A stretch of 64,000 nucleotides of DNA from Profundibacterium mesophilum KAUST100406-0324. GTDB taxonomy: Bacteria; Pseudomonadota; Alphaproteobacteria; Rhodobacterales; Rhodobacteraceae. The notes under the pieces are model-generated. The model ran no database searches. It was not told the DNA's origin and was given only the letters and a program-made list of their open reading frames with translations. The position numbers and the translations under genes are program-made. This document shows positions 1-8,859 of the stretch, one piece after another. Location: positions 1 to 64,000 of the forward strand of contig NZ_APKE01000011.1 of NCBI RefSeq assembly GCF_009835145.1, in the 5' to 3' direction. Numbering within the stretch: the first letter of the stretch is position 1; every line of letters begins with the position of its first letter.

Positions 1-7
1 AGCAAAA

Positions 8-556
8 GTGGACGACTTTTGCGCCGCCCGCCCCGGCAAAATACCGGCGCTACCGTGGCCTAATTTGCAACCGCCCTATACAGTCGAGCGGGAGGTCAAT
101 GTTCAAGACCGCGAGATCCATCTGGTCGAGAGCGCGGCGGCCGTCGCCAAACGCGAGCAGATCGCGGGCAACAAGGAGCGTGAGGCCGACGAGGTTCTTT
201 CGGTCGCTCAGGCCGTCGCGGGCGGCGATCTGGACTGCGTGGACTGCGATGACGCGCAGGACGGTGCGCAGGAACCGGCGCCGGACAAGCCCGCGCTTCC
301 CATGCGTCCCTTCGGAAGGGCCCTGGCACGCCTGAGGACGGACGAGAAGTTCGCGGCGCGCGCCGAACTGAAGGATGCTTTCGACGAGGTCCGGCAGGCA
401 GACGACGCAATCGTGCGGGTTACGAACCTCCTGCCGATGAAACTGCGAAAGCAGGTCGCCTCGGCCCGCACGTCCCTGACCCGCAGTATCATGGCGCTCA
501 CCTCGCATCTGAGGGGCGAGCAGCCGGTCGAGCACGACGAATCTCCGCGCGAGTGA
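8..556 (+). CDS. hypothetical protein, possibly 5'-truncated by window edge
   Basis: Not recognised. The frame is open from the window edge, and the first usable codon in it is a GTG at 8, so the true start may lie outside. It has strongly G/C-biased third positions and a coherent hydrophilic C-terminal half, roughly residues 95-182, rich in Ala, Arg, Glu and Asp and probably helical. There is no signal peptide and no membrane segment. An open frame on the other strand (about 50-535) is less protein-like. The next gene in the same direction begins 99 bp downstream and is also unrecognised. Existence as a gene is probable; function is unknown. Confidence 0.45.
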   Translation: MDDFCAARPGKIPALPWPNLQPPYTVEREVNVQDREIHLVESAAAVAKREQIAGNKEREADEVLSVAQAVAGGDLDCVDCDDAQDGAQEPAPDKPALPMRPFGRALARLRTDEKFAARAELKDAFDEVRQADDAIVRVTNLLPMKLRKQVASARTSLTRSIMALTSHLRGEQPVEHDESPRE

Positions 557-655
557 GTTTTTCGTCCTTCAATTCTTTCCGATCGATTTCAATCCGACCC
601 AGATTCCTTTTGGGACCGGATGGCCCACCAAACTGAAGCTTTCAGGAAACTCAAG

Positions 656-1057
656 ATGACCCAAGAAACCAACCCTGAGAAGAACCAACCACCCCGCGCC
701 GCAGACCATGCGCAGCCCGAGAAACCGCGCCGGAAGAAGAAGGCGCCGCCCATCGGCTTCAACGCGCTCGATGACCACGAGCAGAAGCTCGTCCGGAGCA
801 TCGCGATCACCGGCGCCCGGGTCGCCGGTCGCCAACAGAAGCGCACAGAAGGCCAGCTGAAGGCGATGAAGGCGATGAAGGCGATGAAGGATACTCTGGA
901 AGACATCTTCGCCAACCCCGACGAGGCGGACCCGCGCTTCATCGCGGTGGTCTTCAAGGGGATGCTCGACTACGCCACCTCGGCGAACGCGAAGAAGATC
1001 GCCTCGCACGCTCTGTGCCCGCCCGACTTGGCCCGCGCCTACCGGCCCGACGCCTGA
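656..1057 (+). CDS. hypothetical basic N-terminus protein with KAM repeat
   Basis: Unrecognised protein of 133 residues. The ATG at 656 is preferred over one at 620 because AGGAA lies 7 bases upstream of it. The N-terminus is Pro/Lys/Glu-rich and looks disordered, with a basic RRKKK patch. The centre carries three copies of Lys-Ala-Met encoded by a perfect 9-bp tandem repeat (about 861-890). The C-terminal half is mixed helical, and I see no catalytic motif. A good intrinsic terminator follows at 1082-1109, so transcription appears to end here. The lack of relatives I recognise and the nearby nuclease gene suggest an accessory segment, but that is inference. Confidence 0.55.
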   Translation: MTQETNPEKNQPPRAADHAQPEKPRRKKKAPPIGFNALDDHEQKLVRSIAITGARVAGRQQKRTEGQLKAMKAMKAMKDTLEDIFANPDEADPRFIAVVFKGMLDYATSANAKKIASHALCPPDLARAYRPDA

Positions 1058-1081
1058 TCCAACCGCCATCCCGGTTCTCGC

Positions 1082-1109
1082 AAGGGCACAGCAAATGCTG
1101 CGCCCTTTT
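1082..1109 (+). terminator. Rho-independent terminator after the 656-1057 gene
   Basis: AAGGGC at 1082-1087 pairs with GCCCTT at 1102-1107, extended by CAGCA/TGCTG across one A-C mismatch with a short loop, followed by a TTTTGCTTTT tract. It lies 25 bp after the stop codon and is correctly oriented for plus-strand transcription. Confidence 0.75.
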
Positions 1110-1177
1110 GCTTTTGCCGGGACCGTATGCGGTTGGATCAGCACCCACATGGCAGTCCCGGTAGCAATCCGGACCCG

Positions 1178-2101
1178 CTACACCCAAGAAACGGGCTCTT
1201 CAGACAATGCCCGACCGAAGACATTCTCCCGGTGCCAGCGCAGGTTCTCCGGGTGCGGCGCGTTCCTTGGGTCCGCGGGCCTGACGAGCTTGCCATCCGG
1301 CACGAGCAGCCGCCCAACGACCTCACCGGGCACCTTGTTGTGGGAAACGAGGATCGTCTCGCAGTCATCGGCGACGGAAATCAGGCCGCGATCGAACATC
1401 CAGTGCAGCGTTCCGGAGAGCGACAGCCCGTTGCGCACCGAATCGCTGCCCTGGTTCTCGACGGGCCGGATGTGCGCCGCCTGCACCTCAGGCCGCCCGC
1501 CGCCGTTGCGCAGCATCAGCCCGGACATCGCACAGCGGTAGCCGTAGGCGTCGCGCACCTTCCGGCGGAAGGCGACATCGCGATAAGGTCTCCGCGTGAG
1601 CCGCTCGAGCACCGGCCGTCTGAAGGGTTCGGCCCCTTCGGCAAGCTCGGCCGGCTGCGGGTCATAGCGTGCCGCCTCAATCTGCTCCAACTCCTGCGGC
1701 AGGCCGAGATCCACGATGCGGGCGAAGTCTGCCTCCGGCAACCGCCGCACAGCGAGCTGCACAGCACCGCCCTTTTTCGGCGTGCCGTCGGGTTCTGTCA
1801 GCGCGGCTTCCATGGGCCGCCCCTTCAGTATTCGTGGCACCTCCCGATCGAAGGGAAGGAAGCTGCCCGGCGCAATCATCGCAAGAAACCGTCCCTCGAC
1901 TCTCGGCTTCGGGATCACCCGGTCGATTTTTGCAACTGCAAAATAGCCGCGCGGGCCGGCCTTCACTGGCTCGTAGTAGACGATCCAGTCGCCTACGGCC
2001 TCCCTGACCGCATTCAGGTAGGAGCGTGGGAAGTCGTAGACGACGTCAGGCTCGTCCTCGTAGATTGAGTCGGCCTTGTGCATGAGAACAAGCTTCACCA
2101 T
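1178..2101 (-). CDS. HNH endonuclease with N-terminal PUA-like (EVE/SRA-type) domain
   Basis: Protein of 307 residues. Residues 1-130 resemble the PUA-like domain found at the N-terminus of some HNH restriction proteins, with the family-like stretch YDFPRSYLNAV at 22-32 followed by GDWIVYYEP. Residues about 175-250 form an HNH nuclease: Cys190, His210 in AAHIRPVE, Asn224 and His233 in LHWMFDRG. The architecture suggests a nuclease that reads modified or foreign DNA, but no methyltransferase or other restriction subunit is adjacent. I chose the ATG at 2101 because the family begins MVK/MKA; an upstream GTG at 2158 would add 19 residues unlike the family. The domain assignment is firm; a role in defence is inferred. 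Confidence 0.8.
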   Translation of the reverse strand: MVKLVLMHKADSIYEDEPDVVYDFPRSYLNAVREAVGDWIVYYEPVKAGPRGYFAVAKIDRVIPKPRVEGRFLAMIAPGSFLPFDREVPRILKGRPMEAALTEPDGTPKKGGAVQLAVRRLPEADFARIVDLGLPQELEQIEAARYDPQPAELAEGAEPFRRPVLERLTRRPYRDVAFRRKVRDAYGYRCAMSGLMLRNGGGRPEVQAAHIRPVENQGSDSVRNGLSLSGTLHWMFDRGLISVADDCETILVSHNKVPGEVVGRLLVPDGKLVRPADPRNAPHPENLRWHRENVFGRALSEEPVSWV

Positions 2102-2256
2102 GTGCCCACGAAAGCTGTAACAGGCGGAAATGCAAGGACTTCCTACGAAGACGGGCACGCTTGGCCTTGCGCAGGTACCCTGCGGGCACCACTACCACGC
2201 TGTCATAGCCTGGATGCGCTTAGGCGCTGCAATTAACGGTCGGGCAACGCCCCTTT

Positions 2257-2811
2257 CTAGAGCGAATCGCGCGCTTCGAGCTCGGCCAGCAGGTGCCGCT
2301 CCGGCAGCCAGGGGTTGAGCGTCAGCGCCGCGCGCAGGCTTTCGAGGGCCGCGCTGTCGCGGCCCAGCGCCATCAGTGTCAGGGCCCGCCCCGAAAGGGC
2401 CGCGACATGGGCCGGGGCGCGCCGGAGCGCCCGGTCCAGATCGCGCAGCGCGGCCGGGTAATCCTCGCGGATGAAGGCGACGAAAGCGCGCTGGTTGTAG
2501 CCTTCGGCATAATCGGGGCAATAGGCGATCAGCGCGTCGAAGGCCGCCACCGCCCCCTCGAAATCGAAGGAGCTGCGCCTGCTCATCCCGTCATCGAGAA
2601 GGCGCTGCGCCCTCGCGTCGGGCGCGGTGGCCCAGATCTGCCACATCCGGTTGCTCAGCACCTGCGCGGCATTGGCATCGGGTGCGCTCTGGATCGCGGT
2701 GAACAGGACCGCGAGCTCGTCCATCCTGTCCTGCGGCGCGGGGCAGTCCTGCGCGGCGAGCGGCAGGGCGGGCAGAACGCAGAGCACGAGGATGGCAGGC
2801 AGGCGCGGCAT
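2257..2811 (-). CDS. exported TPR-repeat protein
   Basis: Protein of 184 residues. It starts MPRLPAILVLCVLPALPLAAQ, a Sec signal peptide, so it is probably periplasmic. The mature part has a TPR-like array: a degenerate unit near residues 70-105 and two clear units near 105-175, with patterns such as AEGYNQRAFVAFIREDYPAAL and HVAALSGRALTLMALG. TPRs mediate protein contacts; no enzymatic motif is present. It lies 45 bp downstream of the Lrp-type regulator on the same strand and could be co-transcribed. The ATG at 2811 is chosen because it places the hydrophobic core directly at the N-terminus; an in-frame start at 2847 would precede it with 12 non-signal residues. Confidence 0.75.
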   Translation of the reverse strand: MPRLPAILVLCVLPALPLAAQDCPAPQDRMDELAVLFTAIQSAPDANAAQVLSNRMWQIWATAPDARAQRLLDDGMSRRSSFDFEGAVAAFDALIAYCPDYAEGYNQRAFVAFIREDYPAALRDLDRALRRAPAHVAALSGRALTLMALGRDSAALESLRAALTLNPWLPERHLLAELEARDSL

Positions 2812-2856
2812 GGTCCGATTTGGCCGCGTGCGGGGGGCGCCTGTCAAGTCCCGTGC

Positions 2857-3315
2857 TCAGAGAGCCACATCCTTGACCGCCTGCATCGCGACATAGGTGG
2901 AGGTGTGCGAGACATGCGGCAGGGTCGAGATCCGCTCGCCCAGGATCGCGCGGTAGCTGCTCATATCGGCCGTGCGCACTTTCAGCAGGTAGTCGAAGTC
3001 GCCCGCGATCATGTGGCATTGCTCGACTTCGCCGATATCGCCGACGGCGCGGTTGAAGGCCGCAAGGGCGCTCTCGCGGGTATCGTTGAGCTTGACCTCC
3101 ACGAAGGCGACATGCTCGCGCGCCAGCCGCACCGGGTCGATCAGGGCCCTGTAGCCGGTGATCACCCCATCCGCCTCGAGCCGTTTGAGACGCGCCTGCG
3201 TCGGCGATTTCGACAGGCCGATGCGCTGCGCCAGCTCGGTGACGCTGATCCGTCCCTCGCCGGTCAGGATGTCGAGAATCGCGAGATCGAAACGATCTAT
3301 GGCGGCGCGCGTCAT
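2857..3315 (-). CDS. putR: Lrp/AsnC-family regulator, putative PutR
   Basis: Protein of 152 residues with an N-terminal winged helix-turn-helix (about 5-60; LAQRIGLSKSPTQARLKRLEADG) and a C-terminal RAM/AsnC effector domain (about 68-150). It is divergently transcribed from putA, the standard arrangement for the Lrp-type activator PutR that induces proline catabolism in Agrobacterium and Rhodobacter. The start MTRAAIDRFD (3315) matches the usual beginning of the family. An alternative ATG 18 bp upstream is possible. A strong inverted repeat at 3367-3387 in the shared promoter region is a candidate operator. Function is inferred from family plus position. Confidence 0.85.
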   Translation of the reverse strand: MTRAAIDRFDLAILDILTGEGRISVTELAQRIGLSKSPTQARLKRLEADGVITGYRALIDPVRLAREHVAFVEVKLNDTRESALAAFNRAVGDIGEVEQCHMIAGDFDYLLKVRTADMSSYRAILGERISTLPHVSHTSTYVAMQAVKDVAL

Positions 3316-3366
3316 TCGCCCTGCCTCCTTCATCGAAATAAAGCGTTCCGACTGCCTGCGGGCAAC

Positions 3367-3387
3367 CTGCGGGACGACGTCCCGCAG
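3367..3387. promoter_or_regulatory. perfect 9-3-9 inverted repeat between putR and putA
   Basis: CTGCGGGAC - GAC - GTCCCGCAG lies 39 bp upstream of the putA start and 52 bp upstream of the putR start. A further CTGCGGG copy lies just upstream at about 3355-3361. Lrp-type proteins bind paired dyads, so this is a candidate PutR operator; binding has not been shown. Confidence 0.45.
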
Positions 3388-3425
3388 AACGCAGCGTATC
3401 ATAGACCAAATAACAGGAGCGTGCC

Positions 3426-6400
3426 ATGCCTCGTGATGATTATTCCGACCATCGTCCCCCCTCTGGCAGCGACGCGCCCGCCGCGCCCGTCCTGCCCTTC
3501 GGCGCCTATCCCGACCCCGATGCCGTCCTGAGCACGCTGGTGCAGGAGGCCGGACTGTCGGCCGGGGACCGCGCCGCCATCACGCGGCGCGGCGCGGAGC
3601 TGGTGCGCGGTATCCGCGAGGGCGGCTCGCCGGGGCTGATGGAGGTCTTTCTCGCCGAATACGGGCTTTCGACCGACGAGGGCATTGCGCTCATGTGCCT
3701 TGCCGAGGCGCTGCTGCGCGTGCCCGATGCGCAGACCATCGACGCGCTGATCGAGGACAAGATCGCCCCCTCGGACTGGGGCCGCCACCTCGGCCATTCC
3801 TCCTCCTCGCTGGTCAACGCCTCGACCTGGGCGCTGATGCTGACGGGCCGCGTGCTCGATGACCGCCCGCCCGGGCTTGCCGGACATCTGCGCGGTGCGC
3901 TCAAGCGGCTCGGGGAGCCGGTGATCCGCCGCGCGGTGGGCCGGGCGATGCGCGAGATGGGGCGCCAGTTCGTCCTCGGCCAGACCATGCCGGAGGCGAT
4001 GCGCCGCGCCGCGAAGATGGAAGAGAAGGGATATACCTACAGCTATGACATGCTCGGCGAGGCGGCCTGCACCGAGGCCGATGCGGCGCGCTATCACCGC
4101 GCCTATGCCGATGCGATCGAGACCATGGCCGCCGCCGCGACGCATGGCGACATCCGCCGCAATCCCGGCATCTCCGTCAAGCTCTCGGCGCTGCATCCGC
4201 GCTACGAATGGGCGCAGCGCGAGCGGGTCCTGAAGGAGCTGGTCCCGCGCCTCGCCACCCTTGCCGCGCGGGCCGCGCATCACGGGATCGGGCTCAATAT
4301 CGATGCCGAGGAGGCCGCCCGGCTGGAGCTGTCGCTCGAGGTGATCGGCCAGGTGCTCGCCGATCCCGCGCTTGCCGGATGGGACGGGTTCGGCGTGGTG
4401 GTGCAGGCCTACGGGCCGCGCGCGGGTGCGGTCATCGACTGGCTGCACGATGCCGCCGGCCGGCACGGGCGCAAGCTGATGGTGCGGCTGGTCAAGGGCG
4501 CCTATTGGGACAGCGAGATCAAGCTGGCACAGGTGAACGGCCTGCCCCGTTTCCCGGTCTTCAGCCGCAAGCCCGCCACCGATGTCAGCTACATCGCGAA
4601 CGCGCGCAAGCTTCTGGGCCGCACAAATCGGCTCTATCCGCAATTCGCCACCCACAATGCCCATACCGTCGCGGCGATCCTGCACATGGCCGGCCAGATG
4701 GAGGTTGATGCCCAAAGCTACGAATTCCAGCGCCTGCACGGAATGGGCGAGAAGCTGCACGGTATCCTGCGCGCGGAAGAAGGCACGCGCTGCCGCATCT
4801 ACGCGCCGGTCGGCGCGCATCGCGATCTGCTGGCCTATCTCGTGCGACGCCTGCTCGAGAACGGCGCCAACTCGAGCTTCGTCAACCAGATCGTCGACGA
4901 GGCGGTGCCCCCCGAGGAGGTCGCGGCCGATCCGTTCGATGCGCTGGGCAAGACCGGGCCGGTCGCGCCGGGCGCCGCGCTTTTCGCGCCCGAGCGGGTC
5001 AACTCGCGCGGCTGGGATTTGAGCGAGCCGCGCCACCTGGCGCAGATCGAGGCGGCGCGTGCGCCGTTCGCGCAGCACGTCTATCACGCCGCGCCGCTTC
5101 TGGCAGGCAGCGCGGCGCCGCAGGAGGCCCGCCCCGTGCATGACCCGGCCGCGCCCGATCTCGTGGTGGGCGATGTGCGCGAGGCGAGCCCGGCGGATGC
5201 CGAGACCGCGCTTGCCGGGGCCGCGCCATGGGACGCGGCGCCGAAGGAGCGCGCGATGATCCTCGAACGGGCGGCCGATCTCTTCGAGGAGCATCACGGC
5301 GAGATCTTCGCGCTGCTTGCGCGCGAAGCGGGCAAGACCCTGCCCGATGCCGTGGGCGAATTGCGCGAGGCGGTGGATTTCCTGCGCTACTATGCCAGCC
5401 GCATCGACGCGCTGGACGCACCCGCGCGCGGGGTCTTCACCTGCATCTCGCCATGGAACTTCCCGCTTGCCATCTTCACCGGGCAGATCGCCGGCGCGCT
5501 GGCGGCGGGCAACGGGGTGATCGCGAAACCTGCCGGGCAGACGCCGCTGATCGGCCATCTCGCGGCCGGGCTCATGTTGCGCGCGGGGGTGCCGGGCACG
5601 GCGCTGCAATTCCTGCCGGGCGGCGGCGAGATCGGGGCGATCCTGACCCGCGAGAAACGGCGTATCGCCGGTGTCGCCTTCACCGGCTCCACCCGGACCG
5701 CCAGGCATATCCAGCGATCGATGGCCGAGGCCATGGCGCCGGGCACGCCCCTGATCGCCGAGACGGGCGGGCTGAACGCGATGATCGTCGACAGCACCGC
5801 GCTCCTAGAGCAAGCCGTGCGCGATGTCGTCATCTCCGCCTTCCAGTCGGCCGGCCAGCGCTGCTCTGCCCTGCGCTGCCTGTATGTTCAGGAGGATATC
5901 GCCGAGGAATTCCTCACCATGCTGCGCGGCGCCGTGGACAGCCTGCGGCCGGCCCATCCCTGGCGCCTGTCGAGCGACAGCGGTCCCCTGATCGACGCGG
6001 CGGCCCATGAGGCGATCGCCGACTATGTCGAGGGCGCCGCCGCGCAGGGACGCGTCCTGCATCGCGGCCACGCCCCGGCCGAGGGATATTTCCTCGCGCC
6101 CACCATCGTGTCGATCCCCGGCATCGAGGCGCTCGAACGCGAGGTATTCGGACCGGTCCTGCATGTCGCGCGCTTCGCCTCCGGCAAGATCGACGCGGTG
6201 ATCGATGCGGTCAACGCGACCGGCTACGGCCTGACCTTCGGGCTGCATACGCGGATCGACGCGCGGGTGCAGCATGTCGTCGACCGGGTCACGGCCGGCA
6301 ACCTCTATGTCAACCGCAACCAGATCGGCGCGATCGTCGGAAGTCAGCCCTTCGGCGGCGAGGGCCTGTCGGGAACCGGCCCCAAGGCCGGGGGCCCGGA

Positions 6401-6950
6401 CTACATGGCGCGGTTCACGCGCCCGCCCGCCCCGGACGGCGTGCAGCCGCCGCGCGCCGATGAGGGGGGCGGGCGCATTCTCGCCCCCGTGTCCGCAGCC
6501 GCGCCGGCCCGGGCGCTCGCATCCGCGCCCGCCCCGTCATGCACGGCGCCATCCGACCTGCCCGGACCCACGGGCGAGTCGAACCGGCTGCGCCATTGCC
6601 CCCGCCCCCCGGTGATCTGCGCGGGCCCCGGCGAGGAGGCGGTCCGGCAGCAGGCCGAGGCGGTGCGCGCCCTTGGCGGGACGGCCCAGCCGGTGGATGG
6701 CATGCTCGATCCTTCCCAGATCGGCGCCCTGCCCCCCTTCGGTGCCCTGATGTGGTGGGGAGAGGACGAGACGGCCCGCGGCTTCGAGAAGGCCCTGGCC
6801 GAACGCGACGGGCCGATCACCGGGCTGGTGGTCGGGATGCCGATCCGGGCGGATGCGATGCTCGAACGGCATGTCTGCGTGGACACGACCGCGTCGGGGG
6901 GCAATGCGGCGCTCCTCGCCGAGGCGGCCGACGACATCCCCCACGTCTAG
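3426..6950 (+). CDS. putA: bifunctional proline dehydrogenase / L-glutamate gamma-semialdehyde dehydrogenase PutA (type B)
   Basis: Protein of 1174 residues that oxidises proline to P5C (FAD) and then to glutamate (NAD+), channelling the intermediate. Domains: N-terminal helical region 1-140 without the ribbon-helix-helix DNA-binding domain of enterobacterial PutA; proline dehydrogenase about 150-480 (YSYDMLGEAA, ISVKLSALHPRYEW); aldehyde dehydrogenase about 560-1010 with SPWNFPLAIF, Glu779 and catalytic Cys813 in GQRCSAL; and a C-terminal domain about 1060-1174 ending in HVCVDTTASGGNAALLA, as in type B PutAs. The lack of a repressor domain fits control by the divergent Lrp regulator. AGGAG precedes the ATG at 3426. 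A Pro/Ala-rich linker (about 1010-1060) joins the last domain. Confidence 0.97.
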   Translation: MPRDDYSDHRPPSGSDAPAAPVLPFGAYPDPDAVLSTLVQEAGLSAGDRAAITRRGAELVRGIREGGSPGLMEVFLAEYGLSTDEGIALMCLAEALLRVPDAQTIDALIEDKIAPSDWGRHLGHSSSSLVNASTWALMLTGRVLDDRPPGLAGHLRGALKRLGEPVIRRAVGRAMREMGRQFVLGQTMPEAMRRAAKMEEKGYTYSYDMLGEAACTEADAARYHRAYADAIETMAAAATHGDIRRNPGISVKLSALHPRYEWAQRERVLKELVPRLATLAARAAHHGIGLNIDAEEAARLELSLEVIGQVLADPALAGWDGFGVVVQAYGPRAGAVIDWLHDAAGRHGRKLMVRLVKGAYWDSEIKLAQVNGLPRFPVFSRKPATDVSYIANARKLLGRTNRLYPQFATHNAHTVAAILHMAGQMEVDAQSYEFQRLHGMGEKLHGILRAEEGTRCRIYAPVGAHRDLLAYLVRRLLENGANSSFVNQIVDEAVPPEEVAADPFDALGKTGPVAPGAALFAPERVNSRGWDLSEPRHLAQIEAARAPFAQHVYHAAPLLAGSAAPQEARPVHDPAAPDLVVGDVREASPADAETALAGAAPWDAAPKERAMILERAADLFEEHHGEIFALLAREAGKTLPDAVGELREAVDFLRYYASRIDALDAPARGVFTCISPWNFPLAIFTGQIAGALAAGNGVIAKPAGQTPLIGHLAAGLMLRAGVPGTALQFLPGGGEIGAILTREKRRIAGVAFTGSTRTARHIQRSMAEAMAPGTPLIAETGGLNAMIVDSTALLEQAVRDVVISAFQSAGQRCSALRCLYVQEDIAEEFLTMLRGAVDSLRPAHPWRLSSDSGPLIDAAAHEAIADYVEGAAAQGRVLHRGHAPAEGYFLAPTIVSIPGIEALEREVFGPVLHVARFASGKIDAVIDAVNATGYGLTFGLHTRIDARVQHVVDRVTAGNLYVNRNQIGAIVGSQPFGGEGLSGTGPKAGGPDYMARFTRPPAPDGVQPPRADEGGGRILAPVSAAAPARALASAPAPSCTAPSDLPGPTGESNRLRHCPRPPVICAGPGEEAVRQQAEAVRALGGTAQPVDGMLDPSQIGALPPFGALMWWGEDETARGFEKALAERDGPITGLVVGMPIRADAMLERHVCVDTTASGGNAALLAEAADDIPHV

Positions 6951-7188
6951 GCCGCGCGACGGGGGCCGGCATCGCGGTGGTGCCGGCCGCCGCCTGCCGG
7001 GCAGAAGCCTCTCCGGTCCCCGCTCCGGCCCTGCCGCCATGACGCTCCGCTGCGTGCTGGCCGGACCGGGCGGGGCAAAAGGCCGGACCTGCCGCCCGCC
7101 TCGTCCTCCCACCGACTTCAGGGCGCACGCGGGCACGCGCGGTGCGGCGCGGCTTGACCGCCCCGGCGAAGAGGGGCAAGCCTGCGCC

Positions 7189-7914
7189 ATGCTTCCGATC
7201 CGCGATCACACCCCGTCCGCCACCACCCCTTGGGTGACCTACGGGCTGATCCTGGTGAATGTCGCGATTTTCCTGCTGTTGCTCCCGCTCGAGGGCAATC
7301 CACGGGCGCTTACGCTCTTTTACTACGATTGGGCGCTGATCCCGGCGATCGCCGATCCCGTCACCTTCCTCAGCTCGCAATTCCTGCATGGCGGTTTCTG
7401 GCATATCGCCGGGAACATGCTGTTCCTCTTCATCTTCGGCGACAATATCGAGGACGAGCTGGGCCATGCGCTTTTCCTGGCCTTCTACCTCGCGGCGGGT
7501 GTGGCCGCGGGTCTCGCGCAGACGCTCTTCGATCCAACCTCCACCGTTCCCATGGTCGGGGCCTCGGGCGCGATCGCCGGGGTGATGGGGGGCTATCTTC
7601 TGCTCTTCCCGCGCGCCCGGATCGACGTGCTCCTGATCCTCATCGTCTTTTTCAAGGTGATCCCGGTGCCGGCCTGGGCGGTGCTGAGCCTGTGGCTGAT
7701 CCTGCAGATCGTCTCGGGCGCCGGCACGGCACAGAGCGGCGGCGGCATTGCCTACTGGGCGCATGTCGGCGGGTTTCTCGCGGGGCTCGCCCTGCTTCTG
7801 CCGCTCTGGGCGCGGCGTGGCGGTCCGCTCTACTGGCGGCGCAGCGGCGGCGTGCCGCCGCATCCGCCCGCCGACAGCGTCGCGGCGGTCCCCCTGGTGC
7901 GGCGCCGCAGGTAG
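7189..7914 (+). CDS. rhomboid-family intramembrane serine protease
   Basis: Integral inner-membrane protease of 241 residues with about six hydrophobic segments. The catalytic dyad is visible: Ser126 in GASGAIAG and His192 in YWAHVGGFLAG. The family N-terminus (PWVTYGLILVNVAIF) and the conserved HGGFWHIAGNMLFLFIFG loop are also present. The ATG at 7189 is chosen because the protein then begins MLPIRDHTPS just before the first membrane helix; upstream sequence in the same frame is Arg/Pro-rich and not protein-like. Substrate unknown. The 238-bp gap before the gene shows no other coding signal. Confidence 0.93.
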   Translation: MLPIRDHTPSATTPWVTYGLILVNVAIFLLLLPLEGNPRALTLFYYDWALIPAIADPVTFLSSQFLHGGFWHIAGNMLFLFIFGDNIEDELGHALFLAFYLAAGVAAGLAQTLFDPTSTVPMVGASGAIAGVMGGYLLLFPRARIDVLLILIVFFKVIPVPAWAVLSLWLILQIVSGAGTAQSGGGIAYWAHVGGFLAGLALLLPLWARRGGPLYWRRSGGVPPHPPADSVAAVPLVRRRR

Positions 7915-7992
7915 GATCGTGCGGACCCGGCGCATGCCCGGGCAGCGCGCGGCCTCACCGGGCCGGGGCGTCTGCCGGGAACCGGGCGCCGA

Positions 7993-8781
7993 TCAGCCGC
8001 CGCGGATCAGCTTGGCAAAGCCGTCGAAGACCGGCTCGTTGGCGACGATGATCTCGCCATCTGCAAGGATGTCGCCCGCGGGGTCGATCGGCTCGACGAA
8101 GGCGCCGGCCTCCTTGGCGATCAGCATCCCGGCCGCGAGATCCCAGGGCTTCAGCCCGCGCTCCCAGAACCCCTCGTAGCGGCCGGCACCGACATAGGCG
8201 AGATCGAGCGCGGCCGCGCCCCAGCGGCGCACCCCGGCAGTGGCTGGCAGCAGCCGCCCCAGGTCGCGCAGCGTGGCGGGAAGCTCGGGCCGTCCGCCGA
8301 AGGGCAATCCGGTGGCGAAGATGCTCTCGATCAGCTTGCCGCGTCCCGAAACGCGCATCCGCTGGGCGTTCATGAACGCGCCCGCGCCCTTCTCGGCGAT
8401 GAACATCTCGTCCTTGGCCGGATCGAACACGACGCCTGCGACGATGGCGCCCTTGTGCTCGAGCGCGATCGACACCGCCCAATGCGGCAGGCCATGCAGG
8501 AAGTTCGTGGTGCCATCGAGCGGATCGACGATCCAGCGCCGGGTGGGGTCCTTGCCCTCGACCGCGGCGCTCTCCTCGCCCATCCAGCCGTAATTGGGCC
8601 GGGCCTCCATCAGGATGTCGCGCACCACCTTCTCGGCGGCGGTATCGGCGCGACTGACGAAATCGCCAGCGCCCTTCGAGCTGACCTGGAGGTTCTCGAC
8701 CTCCCGGAAGTCCTTGACGAGCGAGCGCCCGGCGGCGCGCGCCGCCTTGATCATCACGTTGAGATTAGCACTGCCCTGCAT
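7993..8781 (-). CDS. suhB: inositol monophosphatase family protein
   Basis: Protein of 262 residues, the usual length for this Mg2+-dependent phosphatase family. Metal-binding motifs are visible: GEES at 68-71, DPLDGTTNF at 86-94, and a C-terminal WDLAAGMLIAKEAG. The likely reaction is hydrolysis of myo-inositol-1-phosphate or a related sugar phosphate in the cytoplasm. SuhB-type members also bind RNA polymerase/Nus factors in E. coli; whether that applies here is unknown. It lies 78 bp downstream of the MetR-like regulator on the same strand and may share its transcript. Confidence 0.93.
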   Translation of the reverse strand: MQGSANLNVMIKAARAAGRSLVKDFREVENLQVSSKGAGDFVSRADTAAEKVVRDILMEARPNYGWMGEESAAVEGKDPTRRWIVDPLDGTTNFLHGLPHWAVSIALEHKGAIVAGVVFDPAKDEMFIAEKGAGAFMNAQRMRVSGRGKLIESIFATGLPFGGRPELPATLRDLGRLLPATAGVRRWGAAALDLAYVGAGRYEGFWERGLKPWDLAAGMLIAKEAGAFVEPIDPAGDILADGEIIVANEPVFDGFAKLIRGG

Positions 8782-8859
8782 CGCGCACCCTTCCTGAATT
8801 CAGCCCGTGCCTATAGACCGGCGCGGCCCCTTTGCCAAGGGTGGCGCGGAACTTCGCGA

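Noticed and set aside
50-535. Minus-strand open frame opposite the first gene
   Set aside because: Cys/Arg-rich shadow-like composition; the plus-strand frame has a coherent protein-like sequence and strong third-position GC bias.
6951-7188. Upstream extension of the rhomboid protease
   Set aside because: The Arg/Pro-rich frame is not protein-like and the rhomboid start MLPIRDH is clear at 7189.
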